Shown one piece after another: positions 26,028 through 33,296 of a stretch of DNA of 64,000 nucleotides (its first letter is position 1; the number at the start of each line of letters is the position of its first letter). The notes under the pieces are model-generated. The model did not search any database. It saw nothing but the letters and a program-made list of their open reading frames with translations, and was not told the DNA's origin. Origin of the DNA: Actinokineospora globicatena. Its GTDB lineage: Bacteria; Actinomycetota; Actinomycetes; Mycobacteriales; Pseudonocardiaceae. A program made the translations under genes and the position numbers. The stretch covers positions 1,240,001 to 1,304,000 of the forward strand of contig NZ_JAMTCR010000002.1 in assembly GCF_024171945.1 (NCBI RefSeq). The letters are read 5' to 3'.

Positions 26028-27521
26028 GTGGAATCCTTCGACCTGCTCATGTCCGGGTTCGGCACCGCGCTGACCCCGACGCACCTGATGCTCGCCGCGA
26101 TCGGCGTGCTGCTGGGCACCTTCATCGGCGTGCTGCCCGGCATCGGTCCGGCCATGGCGGTCGCGCTGCTGCTGCCGGTCACCTACGGCCTGGAGCCGAC
26201 CGGCGCGTTCATCATGTTCGCCGGGATCTACTACGGCGGCATGTTCGGCGGCTCGACCACGTCCATCCTGCTCAACACCCCAGGTGAGAGCGCGGCGGTG
26301 GTCGCGGCCATCGAGGGCAACCCGATGGCCCGCAAGGGCCGCGGCTCCCAGGCGCTGGCGGCCGCCGCCATCGGGCACTTCGCCGGTGGGCTCATCGGCA
26401 CCACCCTGCTCGTGCTGCTCGCCCCCACCGTCGCCTCGCTCGCGGTCGGCATCGGCGCCCCGGACTACTTCGCGATCATGGTGCTGGCGTTCATCGCGGT
26501 GACCTCGGTGCTGGGCACCTCCCGGGTGCGCGGCTTCGCGGCCCTGCTGATCGGCCTGGTCATCGGCCTCGTCGGGCTCGACGAGATGACCGGGCAGCAG
26601 CGGCTCACCTTCGGCTCCCTGCAACTGGCCGACGGCATCGACGTCGTCATCGTCGCGGTCGGCCTGTTCGCCGTCGGTGAGTCGCTGTGGGTCGCGCTGC
26701 ACCTGCGCCGCCGCCCCGCCGAGCCGATCCCGGTCGGTCGGGCCTGGCTCGGCCGCGACGACCTGCGCCGGTCCTGGAAGCCGTGGCTGCGCGGGCCGCT
26801 GATCGGGTTCCCGTTCGGGGCGCTGCCCGCAGGCGGCGCGGAGATCCCCACCTTCCTGTCCTACGCGGTGGAGAAGCGGCTGGCCAAGGACAAGAGCGAG
26901 TTCGGCCACGGCGCCATCGAGGGCGTCGCCGGACCGGAGGCCACCGCGAGCGCGTCCGCCGCGGGCACCCTGGTGTCGATGCTGACCCTCGGCCTGCCGA
27001 CCACCGCCGTGGCCGCGGTCATGCTCGCCGCGTTCCAGCAGTACGGGATCCAGCCGGGGCCGCTGCTCTTCGAGCGGGAGCCGACCCTGGTCTGGGGGCT
27101 GATCGCCAGCCTGTTCGTCGGGACCGTGCTGCTGCTGGTGCTGAACCTGCCGCTGGCGCCGGTGTGGGCCAAGCTGCTCAAGATCCCCCGGCCGTACCTG
27201 TACGCGGGCATCCTGTTCTTCGCCGCCGTCGGGGCCTACGCGGTCAGCGGCCAGGTTGCCGACCTGCTGGTGCTGTTCGTGATCGGCGTGATCGGGCTGG
27301 CCATGCGCCGCTACGGGCTGCCGGTGCTGCCCGCGGTGCTCGGGGTGATCCTCGGACCGGCCGCCGAGCAGCAGATGCGCCGGGCGCTGCAGCTGTCCGA
27401 CGGGTCGCTGACCGGGCTGGTGAACACGCCGTTCTCGATCGTGGTCTACGCGGTGGTGGCCCTGGTGCTGCTCTGGCCGGTGGTCAACACCCTGCGCAAG
27501 CGCCGGGCCGCGCGGGTGTGA
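26028..27521 (+). CDS. TctA-type large membrane subunit of the TTT transporter
   Basis: The main permease subunit, 497 residues and about 11-12 transmembrane helices, moving a tricarboxylate or related acid with Na+ or H+. Signature segments are [21 protein letters not shown] (near 32-52), [21 protein letters not shown] (near 66-86), [20 protein letters not shown] and [16 protein letters not shown] (near 300), and [14 protein letters not shown], all typical of TctA. The GTG start follows the tctB stop immediately. The substrate cannot be read from sequence; citrate, tartrate, glutamate and terephthalate transporters share this fold. Confidence 0.95.
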   Translation: MESFDLLMSGFGTALTPTHLMLAAIGVLLGTFIGVLPGIGPAMAVALLLPVTYGLEPTGAFIMFAGIYYGGMFGGSTTSILLNTPGESAAVVAAIEGNPMARKGRGSQALAAAAIGHFAGGLIGTTLLVLLAPTVASLAVGIGAPDYFAIMVLAFIAVTSVLGTSRVRGFAALLIGLVIGLVGLDEMTGQQRLTFGSLQLADGIDVVIVAVGLFAVGESLWVALHLRRRPAEPIPVGRAWLGRDDLRRSWKPWLRGPLIGFPFGALPAGGAEIPTFLSYAVEKRLAKDKSEFGHGAIEGVAGPEATASASAAGTLVSMLTLGLPTTAVAAVMLAAFQQYGIQPGPLLFEREPTLVWGLIASLFVGTVLLLVLNLPLAPVWAKLLKIPRPYLYAGILFFAAVGAYAVSGQVADLLVLFVIGVIGLAMRRYGLPVLPAVLGVILGPAAEQQMRRALQLSDGSLTGLVNTPFSIVVYAVVALVLLWPVVNTLRKRRAARV

Positions 27522-27580
27522 CGCGGAACCGGACCGGGAACAAAGATCACGGCCGGGCGCGCTACTAGGGTCGACGTGGA

Positions 27581-27600
27581 AGTTCGTTGTCGAGCGAACT
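27581..27600 (+). promoter_or_regulatory. Inverted repeat AGTTCG-N8-CGAACT upstream of the flavin oxidoreductase
   Basis: Six-base arms at 27581-27586 and 27595-27600 lie 16 bases before the GTG at 27617, just upstream of its ribosome site. This is a candidate operator; the regulator is unknown. Confidence 0.4.
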
Positions 27601-27616
27601 GATTCCTGGAGGACCC

Positions 27617-28675
27617 GTGAGCCTGCTCTTCTCCCCGCTGACCATCAGGTCGGTCACCCTGCCCAACCGGATCGTGGTCAGCCCGATGTGCCAGTACTGC
27701 GCCGAGGACGGGGTGCCGGACGACTGGCACCTGGTGCACCTCGGGTCCCGCGCGGTCGGCGGGGCGGGCCTGGTGTTCGCCGAGGCGGCGGCGGTCGAGC
27801 CAGCCGGGCGGATCACCCCGCAGGACGCGGGCATCTGGTCGGCGGCCCAGGTCGCGGCGTGGCAGCCGATCACCGCGTTCATCAAGGCGCAGGGCGCGGT
27901 GCCCGGGGTGCAACTCGGACATGCCGGGCGCAAGGCCTCGGTCTACCGGCCATGGGACGACGGCGATGGCGAGGTGGCCGAGGGCGCCTGGCAGACCGTC
28001 GGGCCGACCGACCAGCCGTTCAGCGCGAGCTACCCGGTGCCGCAAGCGCTTGCGCCTGCGGACATCGAGGCACTGGTGCAGACCTTCGCCCAAGCGGCGC
28101 ATAACGCCGTCGAAGCGGGCTTCGAGGTCTTCGAGGTGCACGCCGCACACGGCTACCTGCTGCACCAGTTCCTGTCGCCGCTGAGCAACACGCGCACCGA
28201 CGAGTACGGCGGCGACCTCACCGGGCGGCTGCGCTTCCCGCTCGCCGTGGTCCGGGCGGTCCGCGCCGCGGTCGGCTCGGAGCTGCCGGTGTTCGTCCGG
28301 GTCTCGGCCACCGACTGGACCGACGGCGGGTTGACCGTGGACGACACGGTCGAGATCGCCCGCGCACTGGCGGACGCGGGTGCTGACCTGGTCGACGTGT
28401 CCACCGGCGGCAACATCGCCACCGCGCGGGTCCCGACCGGGCCCGGCTACCAGGTGCCCTTCGCCGACGCGGTGCGCCGCAAGGCCGAGGTGCCGACCGC
28501 CGCCGTCGGCATGATCACCGACCCGCACCAGGCCGAGCAGATCCTCGCGGACGAGTCTGCCGACCTGGTGCTCCTGGCCCGCGAGCTGCTGCGCGACCCG
28601 TACTGGCCGAGGCGCGCGGCAGCCGCACTGGGTGCGGAGGTCACCCCGCCTGCCCAGTACGCACGGGCGTTCTGA
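27617..28675 (+). CDS. NADH:flavin oxidoreductase, old-yellow-enzyme (YqjM class)
   Basis: An FMN-dependent ene-reductase of 352 residues that reduces activated C=C bonds with NAD(P)H. The GTG at 27617 follows TGGAGGA. YqjM-class markers are SPMCQYC (Cys25, which tunes FMN), HLGSRAVGG, QLGHAGRKAS (His pair region near 102), HAAHGYLLHQFLSPLSN (near 178), RVSATDW and a C-terminal Arg-containing VLLARELLRDPYWP. The physiological substrate is unknown. It lies 95 bases beyond tctA in the same direction, and an imperfect hairpin (28682-28735) follows the stop. Confidence 0.93.
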   Translation: MSLLFSPLTIRSVTLPNRIVVSPMCQYCAEDGVPDDWHLVHLGSRAVGGAGLVFAEAAAVEPAGRITPQDAGIWSAAQVAAWQPITAFIKAQGAVPGVQLGHAGRKASVYRPWDDGDGEVAEGAWQTVGPTDQPFSASYPVPQALAPADIEALVQTFAQAAHNAVEAGFEVFEVHAAHGYLLHQFLSPLSNTRTDEYGGDLTGRLRFPLAVVRAVRAAVGSELPVFVRVSATDWTDGGLTVDDTVEIARALADAGADLVDVSTGGNIATARVPTGPGYQVPFADAVRRKAEVPTAAVGMITDPHQAEQILADESADLVLLARELLRDPYWPRRAAAALGAEVTPPAQYARAF

Positions 28676-28681
28676 GCGTGC

Positions 28682-28735
28682 CGCGTGGCTGTCCCACCAT
28701 CCGGGAGTACCGGGGCGTGGGGCAGCCGCACGGGG
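28682..28735 (+). terminator. Imperfect hairpin after the flavin oxidoreductase
   Basis: GTGGCTGTCCCAC near 28685 can pair with GTGGGGCAGCCGCAC near 28720. There is no T-run. It is a plausible terminator for the plus-strand gene. Confidence 0.4.
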
Positions 28736-28759
28736 CAGGTGAGGGGGGAAGCGGGGTCA

Positions 28760-28787
28760 GGGGTCCAGCACCGGGGCACTGGACCCC
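28760..28787 (-). terminator. Hairpin terminator downstream of the DUF3073 gene
   Basis: Perfect 9-bp arms (28760-28768 and 28779-28787) with a 10-base loop lie 4 bases beyond the DUF3073 stop. Confidence 0.55.
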
Positions 28788-28791
28788 GGAT

Positions 28792-28977
28792 TCACCGCCG
28801 GTAGTCGTCGTACTCGTCGTCGGACGAGTCGTCGAACTGGTCACTGGACTCGTGACCGTCCTCCGATTGGCCGCCCGACAGCTCGCGCTGCAGGGCGTCG
28901 AAGTCCGTGTGGTGTGAGCTGTACTTGAGCTCCCGGGCCACCTTCGTCTGCTTGGCCTTAGCTCGGCCGCGCCCCAT
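28792..28977 (-). CDS. DUF3073 small conserved actinobacterial protein
   Basis: A 61-residue protein with a basic N-terminus, MGRGRAKAKQTKVAREL, followed by KYSSHHTDFDALQREL and an acidic Ser/Asp-rich tail. This is the highly conserved DUF3073 family of actinobacteria, found next to purM in mycobacteria (Rv0810c). The function is unknown; the charge pattern suggests an RNA- or ribosome-associated role, which is speculation. The ATG at 28977 matches the conserved start. It is a remnant of the purF-purM-DUF3073 synteny, here separated from purM by about 23 kb. Confidence 0.93.
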   Translation of the reverse strand: MGRGRAKAKQTKVARELKYSSHHTDFDALQRELSGGQSEDGHESSDQFDDSSDDEYDDYRR

Positions 28978-29062
28978 GGCTCGACCCCCTCGCACAGTGA
29001 CGGGGCGGCCGGGGGAACGGCGGCCCCGTAGATGTCGACAGTTGATTCCTGCTAACTACCGT

Positions 29063-29098
29063 ACCGTGCCGAAGGGGTTCGATGCGACGCGGCACGGT
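29063..29098. repeat. Inverted repeat ACCGTGCC-N20-GGCACGGT
   Basis: Perfect 8-bp arms (29063-29070 and 29091-29098) lie in the divergent region between DUF3073 and the 29195 gene. It could be a regulatory site or a transcribed hairpin in the DUF3073 leader. Confidence 0.4.
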
Positions 29099-29194
29099 GT
29101 GCAGAACCTGACATCCCCGCGAACGCGGTCCCGATCACCGCTCGTTCACCTTCCTGGACGCCGCCGCGGTGGCGGTCCGTGAAACGATGGGCTG

Positions 29195-30079
29195 GTGCCT
29201 CGTCCGTTCGTCGCCTACCTGCGGGTGTACGAACCGTTGTCCTCGTTCGACGAACCCCTCGCTGACCTGCTGCGGGCCGCGATCGAGGCGGGCGCGGTCG
29301 ACCGGCTGGACGCGCCGACCCGCGAGCGTGAGCTGTGGCTCACGTCACACCGGATCGGGGCAGCGCTGCCGGGTGAGTCGCGCGACGGCCGACCGTCCCC
29401 GAGCGCCCTGCGCGACCTCCTGGTGATCGACCCGGCCGAGGTCCCCACCGGCGAGTCGAGCTGCGGCCCCGGCCCGCTGGTCTGCCCACTGGACCTGCGC
29501 GCCCGATCCGCCGCCGCCATGGTCGGCTTCCTCGCCACCGCCGGACCCGCGCTGCGCGACGCCGTCCTCACCGCCACCCCCGAACAGGTCCGCCAACAGG
29601 CCACCCGCGTCCTCGCCAACCTCCCCAGCGGCGCCGTCCACGTCGTCTCCACCACGTGGACCGTCCCCCTGCCCTGGTTCGCCCTCTTCGACCCGACCCA
29701 GCGCCACATCGTCCTCGCCCCCCGCGAAGACCCCCGCCGCCAGCTCTACTGGCGCTCCAGCCACGGCGACGCCCTCCGCCGCGTCGAACGCGCCCACGAC
29801 CTCGCCACCCAGACCTTCGGCGAGACCGGCCCCACCAAGGTCCTCGCCGACACCGCCCGCTGGCTCGAGAACTTCGACGAGGGCTCGGCAGTGGAACTCG
29901 ACTACGGGGGGCTGGTGCAGCTGCTGTCGGACGAGGAGCTGATGGAAGACACGTCGGCGGAGGACGTGCACGCGATCCTGGACGCCATTGAGGCGTCGGA
30001 CGCTGAGGTGGTGGGGGAGCGGTTCGACCGGTTGCGGGGGTTCTGGTCGGACCTGGCTCGGCGGGAGCAGCGGAACTGA
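29195..30079 (+). CDS. Conserved hypothetical actinobacterial protein
   Basis: A 294-residue soluble protein I do not recognise by name. It starts RPFVAYLRVYEPL and contains WLTSHRIGAALPG (near 50), a CGPGPLVCPLDLRARSAAAM stretch with two cysteines (near 90), VHVVSTTWTVPLPWFALFDP (near 148) and a C-terminal acidic region (EDTSAEDVHAILDAIEASDAE, near 250). Coding is supported by strong third-position GC and sensible composition. There is no Shine-Dalgarno; an AACGAT box six bases before the GTG suggests a leaderless start. The next feature downstream is repeat copy A. It has no signal peptide or membrane segment. Confidence 0.7.
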   Translation: MPRPFVAYLRVYEPLSSFDEPLADLLRAAIEAGAVDRLDAPTRERELWLTSHRIGAALPGESRDGRPSPSALRDLLVIDPAEVPTGESSCGPGPLVCPLDLRARSAAAMVGFLATAGPALRDAVLTATPEQVRQQATRVLANLPSGAVHVVSTTWTVPLPWFALFDPTQRHIVLAPREDPRRQLYWRSSHGDALRRVERAHDLATQTFGETGPTKVLADTARWLENFDEGSAVELDYGGLVQLLSDEELMEDTSAEDVHAILDAIEASDAEVVGERFDRLRGFWSDLARREQRN

Positions 30080-30106
30080 GGTGACGGGTGTCTGGGGTGG
30101 ACGGTG

Positions 30107-30167
30107 CTGTCCACTGCGGATGCTTGGTGGGGCTTGAGGTTGTCCACAAGGGGTGGAGTTGTCCACA
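30107..30167 (+). promoter_or_regulatory. Cluster of DnaA-box-like nonamers
   Basis: TTGTCCACA, the form preferred in high-GC actinomycetes, occurs exactly at 30140-30148 and 30159-30167 in the same orientation, 19 bases apart. CTGTCCACT at 30107-30115 is a weaker third. No dnaA or origin genes are nearby. Confidence 0.45.
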
Positions 30168-30318
30168 GGCTCTGCTTTCAGCCTCCCTGGGGTTGCGTGC
30201 CGCTCGGTAGGCTGTGTATTCGGGGGTCTTTGGGACGGGTTGATCTTGGGGGCCGTGGCTGGTGGGGCGTTGAGCTGGGGGAAGTCTGGGTCTCGGGCCT
30301 TCGCTTCGCTGCGATAGA

Positions 30319-30584
30319 CGCCTCGCCTGCGGCATCGAACAGGCGCGAGAAATGCGAAAGCTCGATGGGGCGAACTTATTTTGTGCGGGGCCCCGGGACC
30401 ACCCTGGGAAGGGCTAAAAGCAGGGGGGCCACAGAGCGGCCCTCCCCTGCCCCTGACGACGCTACGGGTGGTCCCCCCCACACACAAAACAAGTCCGCCC
30501 CATCGAGCAGTTGGCACCAGCGCCGTGGTGGAGCGATGGTGGGCCAACGTTGTCGGCGGGCGTCTTGGGGCCAACGGCGTTGGC
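30319..30584 (+). repeat. Dispersed structured repeat, copy A (MITE- or RNA-like)
   Basis: About 265 bp that matches, in reverse orientation, the copy at 48026-48293, nearly identical in the core and drifting at the edges. The core is a long inverted repeat: arms at 30361-30390 and 30479-30508 (CTCGATGGGGCG at the outer ends) enclose a second hairpin (GCAGGGG near 30420 with CCCCTGC near 30445). The 3' flank has short near-palindromes (CAACGTTG and CCAACGGCGTTGG). No frame is conserved between copies because of single-base indels, so it is not coding. No transposase is present. Confidence 0.85.
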
Positions 30585-30732
30585 TCCTTGCCAGTCGTTG
30601 CGGGTGGGCTGGACTGGGCGTGGGGACCTGGTGGGGCGGGTGGGGGTGATGCGCGTGGGCGTGGTGGAGCGCGGAGGGCAATGCAGTCGGGCGTAGTGGG
30701 GCGTGGGGTGGCGATGCGGGGTGGTCTGGGGG

Positions 30733-31674
30733 TTAGACCAGGGAGTCGAGTAGGCCGTCGGTAAGGCGGGCGGCGCCTACGGGGACTCCGCCGCCTAGGA
30801 CGTCGCGTTCGGCTTTTTCTTCTAGTTCTGGGGCGTCGTAGCCGAGGGCTCGGAGGACGCCTACCAAGATGGGGGTTCTGGGGCGGGGGGCGCCGTCGTC
30901 GATTTTCATGGCCATGGCGGTGCCGTCGGCCAGGACCATGGCGTGGACGCCTTCGGCGCCGCCCTTGACGAGGAGGCCGGGGATGGCCTGCATGAGTTCG
31001 GTGTCGTCGCGGTCGGTGCCGCCGACGAGGTGGGGGTGGGCGCGCATGGCGTCGGCGACGCGGCGGCGGCGGGTGCCTGGGTCGGCGGTGACGAGCCGGG
31101 TGTAGCCGGTGGCGAGGCCGCGCAGGGTGAGGGCGAACAGGGGGGCGCCGCAGCCGTCGACGCCGATGGTGGTGATGCGTTCGCCGGTCATGTCCTCGAC
31201 CGCGTCGGCGATGGCGGATTGGGCGGGGTGGTCCGGGTCGAGGTAGTCGCGCACGACCCAGCCCTGTTGGGCGGCGGTGGCGACCATCGCGGCGTGCTTG
31301 CCGGAGCAGTTCATCGCCGCCGCGCGCTTGCCGCCGCCGCCCGCGATCACCCGGTTGCGGGCGGCCTGGTTGAGCGGCCAGTCCGGCGGGCACCCGAGGT
31401 CCGACTCGGCGAGGCCGTTCTTGTCCAGGATGCCCAGCACCTGCTCGACGTGCTCGGCCTCGCCGCTGTGCGACGCGCAGCCGACGGCGAGGTCGGCGTC
31501 GTCGGGCAGGTCGAGACCGGCGCGGAGCAGACCGAGGGCCTGCAGCGGCTTGTTGCACGAGCGGGTGAAGACCGGTTCGTCGACCTCGCCGAGGGCGAGC
31601 CGAACCTGGCCCGCTGGGTCGAGCACCACCACCGAACCCCGGTGGATCGACTCGACGAAGCCGGACCGCAACAC
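30733..31674 (-). CDS. Asparaginase (Asparaginase_II family)
   Basis: Hydrolyses L-asparagine to aspartate and ammonia. The 313-residue protein matches the bacterial Asparaginase_II family: RSGFVESIHRGSVVVLD at the start, TRSCNKPLQALGLLRAGLD (near 38), CASHSGEAEHV (near 66), MNCSGKHAAM (near 120) and GVDGCGAPLFAL (near 170). The typical family N-terminus NPVLVEV reads in frame just upstream of GTG 31674, but no standard start codon is available there, so the annotated start may be slightly short. It lies 17 bases downstream of the RsiG-like gene on the same strand. Confidence 0.9.
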   Translation of the reverse strand: MLRSGFVESIHRGSVVVLDPAGQVRLALGEVDEPVFTRSCNKPLQALGLLRAGLDLPDDADLAVGCASHSGEAEHVEQVLGILDKNGLAESDLGCPPDWPLNQAARNRVIAGGGGKRAAAMNCSGKHAAMVATAAQQGWVVRDYLDPDHPAQSAIADAVEDMTGERITTIGVDGCGAPLFALTLRGLATGYTRLVTADPGTRRRRVADAMRAHPHLVGGTDRDDTELMQAIPGLLVKGGAEGVHAMVLADGTAMAMKIDDGAPRPRTPILVGVLRALGYDAPELEEKAERDVLGGGVPVGAARLTDGLLDSLV

Positions 31675-31691
31675 CTCGACCAGGACCGGGT

Positions 31692-32297
31692 TCAGCGCTG
31701 TTCTCCCTTGCCGCGCTCGGCGGCGAGCAGGTCGTCGACCGACGCGCTGCCCGCGCGGTACCGGCCACCGATCTCGTCGTTGAGCAGGTCCATCACCTTC
31801 TGCACCTCGCGCCTGCGCTGGGAGACCGAGGCCTCCTCCTGCTGGTAGGTCAGCAGCGCGAGCGCCAGCCGGTCGTCGGCGAGCGCGCCGACGTCCGACA
31901 GGTCCGCGTCGGACACCAGCGCCTCCACGTGCCTGCGGTGCGCCTCCGCCCGCGACGGCTCCATGGTCTGGTAGCGGCCGGAGCCCATCGCCGGTCCGAC
32001 CGCGTTGTCGGCGAGAATCGCCGCGAGCTGGTCGACCACCGAGGTGGACTCGCCGTTGGCCCGCCGCCGCTGCTCGGCGCGCACGATGTCGATCCGGCCG
32101 TGCAGCAGCCTGCGCAGGTAGGACAGGTCGGTCTCCTCCTGCGCCGCGTCGTCGCGGCGCGCGCGGACCTCGACGAGGTCCAGGCCTGCCAGTCCCTCGA
32201 CGTACTCAGGCGACAACACCCTATCGATGCGCCTGCGCCCTCCTGGGCGGACTTCGATCACGGGCACATCCTCCGCCACTCGGTGCTCGACCGCCAT
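31692..32297 (-). CDS. rsiG: RsiG-type c-di-GMP-dependent anti-sigma factor
   Basis: A 201-residue helical protein of the RsiG/AmfC family. In Streptomyces, RsiG holds the sporulation sigma factor WhiG inactive when armed with cyclic di-GMP bound by two helices carrying E(X)3S(X)2R(X)3Q(X)3D. Here one helix has E55-S59-R62-H66-D70 (His in place of Gln) and the other a perfect E155-S159-R162-Q166-D170, exactly 100 residues apart. The opening RRIDRVLSPEYVEGL is also typical. It lies between the BKACE gene (19 bases) and asparaginase (17 bases) on one strand. No whiG is in the window; two GGDEF proteins are. Confidence 0.88.
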   Translation of the reverse strand: MAVEHRVAEDVPVIEVRPGGRRRIDRVLSPEYVEGLAGLDLVEVRARRDDAAQEETDLSYLRRLLHGRIDIVRAEQRRRANGESTSVVDQLAAILADNAVGPAMGSGRYQTMEPSRAEAHRRHVEALVSDADLSDVGALADDRLALALLTYQQEEASVSQRRREVQKVMDLLNDEIGGRYRAGSASVDDLLAAERGKGEQR

Positions 32298-32316
32298 ATC
32301 TTGACCACTACCGCGT

Positions 32317-33165
32317 TCAGCTCGCCACCCCCAGAAGTACCCTCGACTCCTCTGGCCCAACCGGCGGCCGCTGCGCGATCTTCGCCAACCCGGCCGCCCT
32401 GGCCACGAGCTGGGCGTTGTCCCGGACCCGTTCGCCCCTGGCGTAGGACAGCGTGTCCTCCATCCCGACCCGCACGTGCCCGCCCGCCGACAGGCTCGCC
32501 AGCAGGACCGGCAGGCTCGTGCGGCCGACCCCGGTCGCGGAGAAGCTCGCGCCGTCGGGGATCAGCCGCAGCGCCGCGGCCAGCGTCTCGGTGTCGCCCG
32601 GCATGCCACCGGGGACGCCCATCACCAGGTCCAGGTGGACGTGCCCGCCCGAGGGCAGGCCGTGCTCGTCGAGCAGCCTGCGCAGCGCGGTGAGCTGGCC
32701 GAGGTCGAAGATCTCGTACTCCGGCACGATGCCGCGCTCCTGCATGCCCTTGTGCAGCGCGACGATGAACTCCCAGCGGTTGAGGAACACGTCGTCGCCG
32801 AAGTTCACCGTCCCCATGGTGCACGACGCCGAGTCCGGCATCGCGTCCAGGACGCCGAGCCGCGCGGACTCCGGGTCGGTCACCGCGCCGCCGGTGGACA
32901 GCTGCACGATCAGCCGGGTGTTCTCCCGGACCGCGGCGACGGTCTCCTTGAGCAGACCGAGGTCGAGCGTCGGCTGCGCCGCCCCGTCCCGGACGTGGAT
33001 GTGGATCATGGCGGCGCCGACCCGCTCGCAGTCGCGCGCGGTGCGCACCAGCTCCTCCAGGGTGACCGGCAGGTTCGGCACATCGGCCTTGCTGTGCTCG
33101 GCCCCGGTGGGGGCGACCGTGATCAACGTGCCGGAACTGCCTGGACGGGGCGTCGACGGTGACAT
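32317..33165 (-). CDS. BKACE-family beta-keto acid cleavage enzyme (DUF849)
   Basis: Cleaves a beta-keto acid with acetyl-CoA through a Zn-dependent retro-Claisen mechanism. The 282-residue protein has the TIM-barrel markers: LITVAPTGAEHSKADVPNLP (near 15-34), the Zn ligands in HIHVRDG (His54 and His56), QLSTGGAV near 88, YEIFDLGQL near 149, and FSATGVGR near 210. The exact substrate (3-keto-5-aminohexanoate, beta-ketoglutarate, dehydrocarnitine and others in the family) cannot be deduced, though a lysine-degradation link would fit the saccharopine genes in the window. It begins the BKACE-rsiG-asparaginase series. Confidence 0.9.
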   Translation of the reverse strand: MSPSTPRPGSSGTLITVAPTGAEHSKADVPNLPVTLEELVRTARDCERVGAAMIHIHVRDGAAQPTLDLGLLKETVAAVRENTRLIVQLSTGGAVTDPESARLGVLDAMPDSASCTMGTVNFGDDVFLNRWEFIVALHKGMQERGIVPEYEIFDLGQLTALRRLLDEHGLPSGGHVHLDLVMGVPGGMPGDTETLAAALRLIPDGASFSATGVGRTSLPVLLASLSAGGHVRVGMEDTLSYARGERVRDNAQLVARAAGLAKIAQRPPVGPEESRVLLGVAS

Positions 33166-33296
33166 GGCGCGATACTGGCACAGCCGCCCGGGCCACCCAC
33201 AACCGTCGCGGCGTCTGGATCGAACCGGTCACCAAGTCGAAACCCGTTCCGCGCGGGAGCGATTCCCGCAGCCGAGTTCTGCCGCACCGCGCCGAG

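Larger units (their letters stand above)
30080..30732. other. 653-bp intergenic region between convergent genes
   Basis: No credible gene is seen. It contains two TTGTCCACA nonamers (30140-30148 and 30159-30167) plus a degenerate third, and a ~270-bp structured repeat (copy A) whose second copy lies at about 48.03-48.29 kb. Open frames here are artefacts of repeat and GC bias. Confidence 0.7.

Noticed and set aside
30733..31674. A longer asparaginase N-terminus (NPVLVEV) upstream of GTG 31674
   Set aside because: The residues fit the family, but no ATG, GTG or TTG is available in frame before them, so I kept the GTG and noted the doubt.
29345..31768. 807-codon minus-strand frame spanning the unknown gene, repeat A and asparaginase
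   Set aside because: Crosses several genes and a non-coding repeat; low-complexity Arg/Pro/Gly; asparaginase is read in a different frame.
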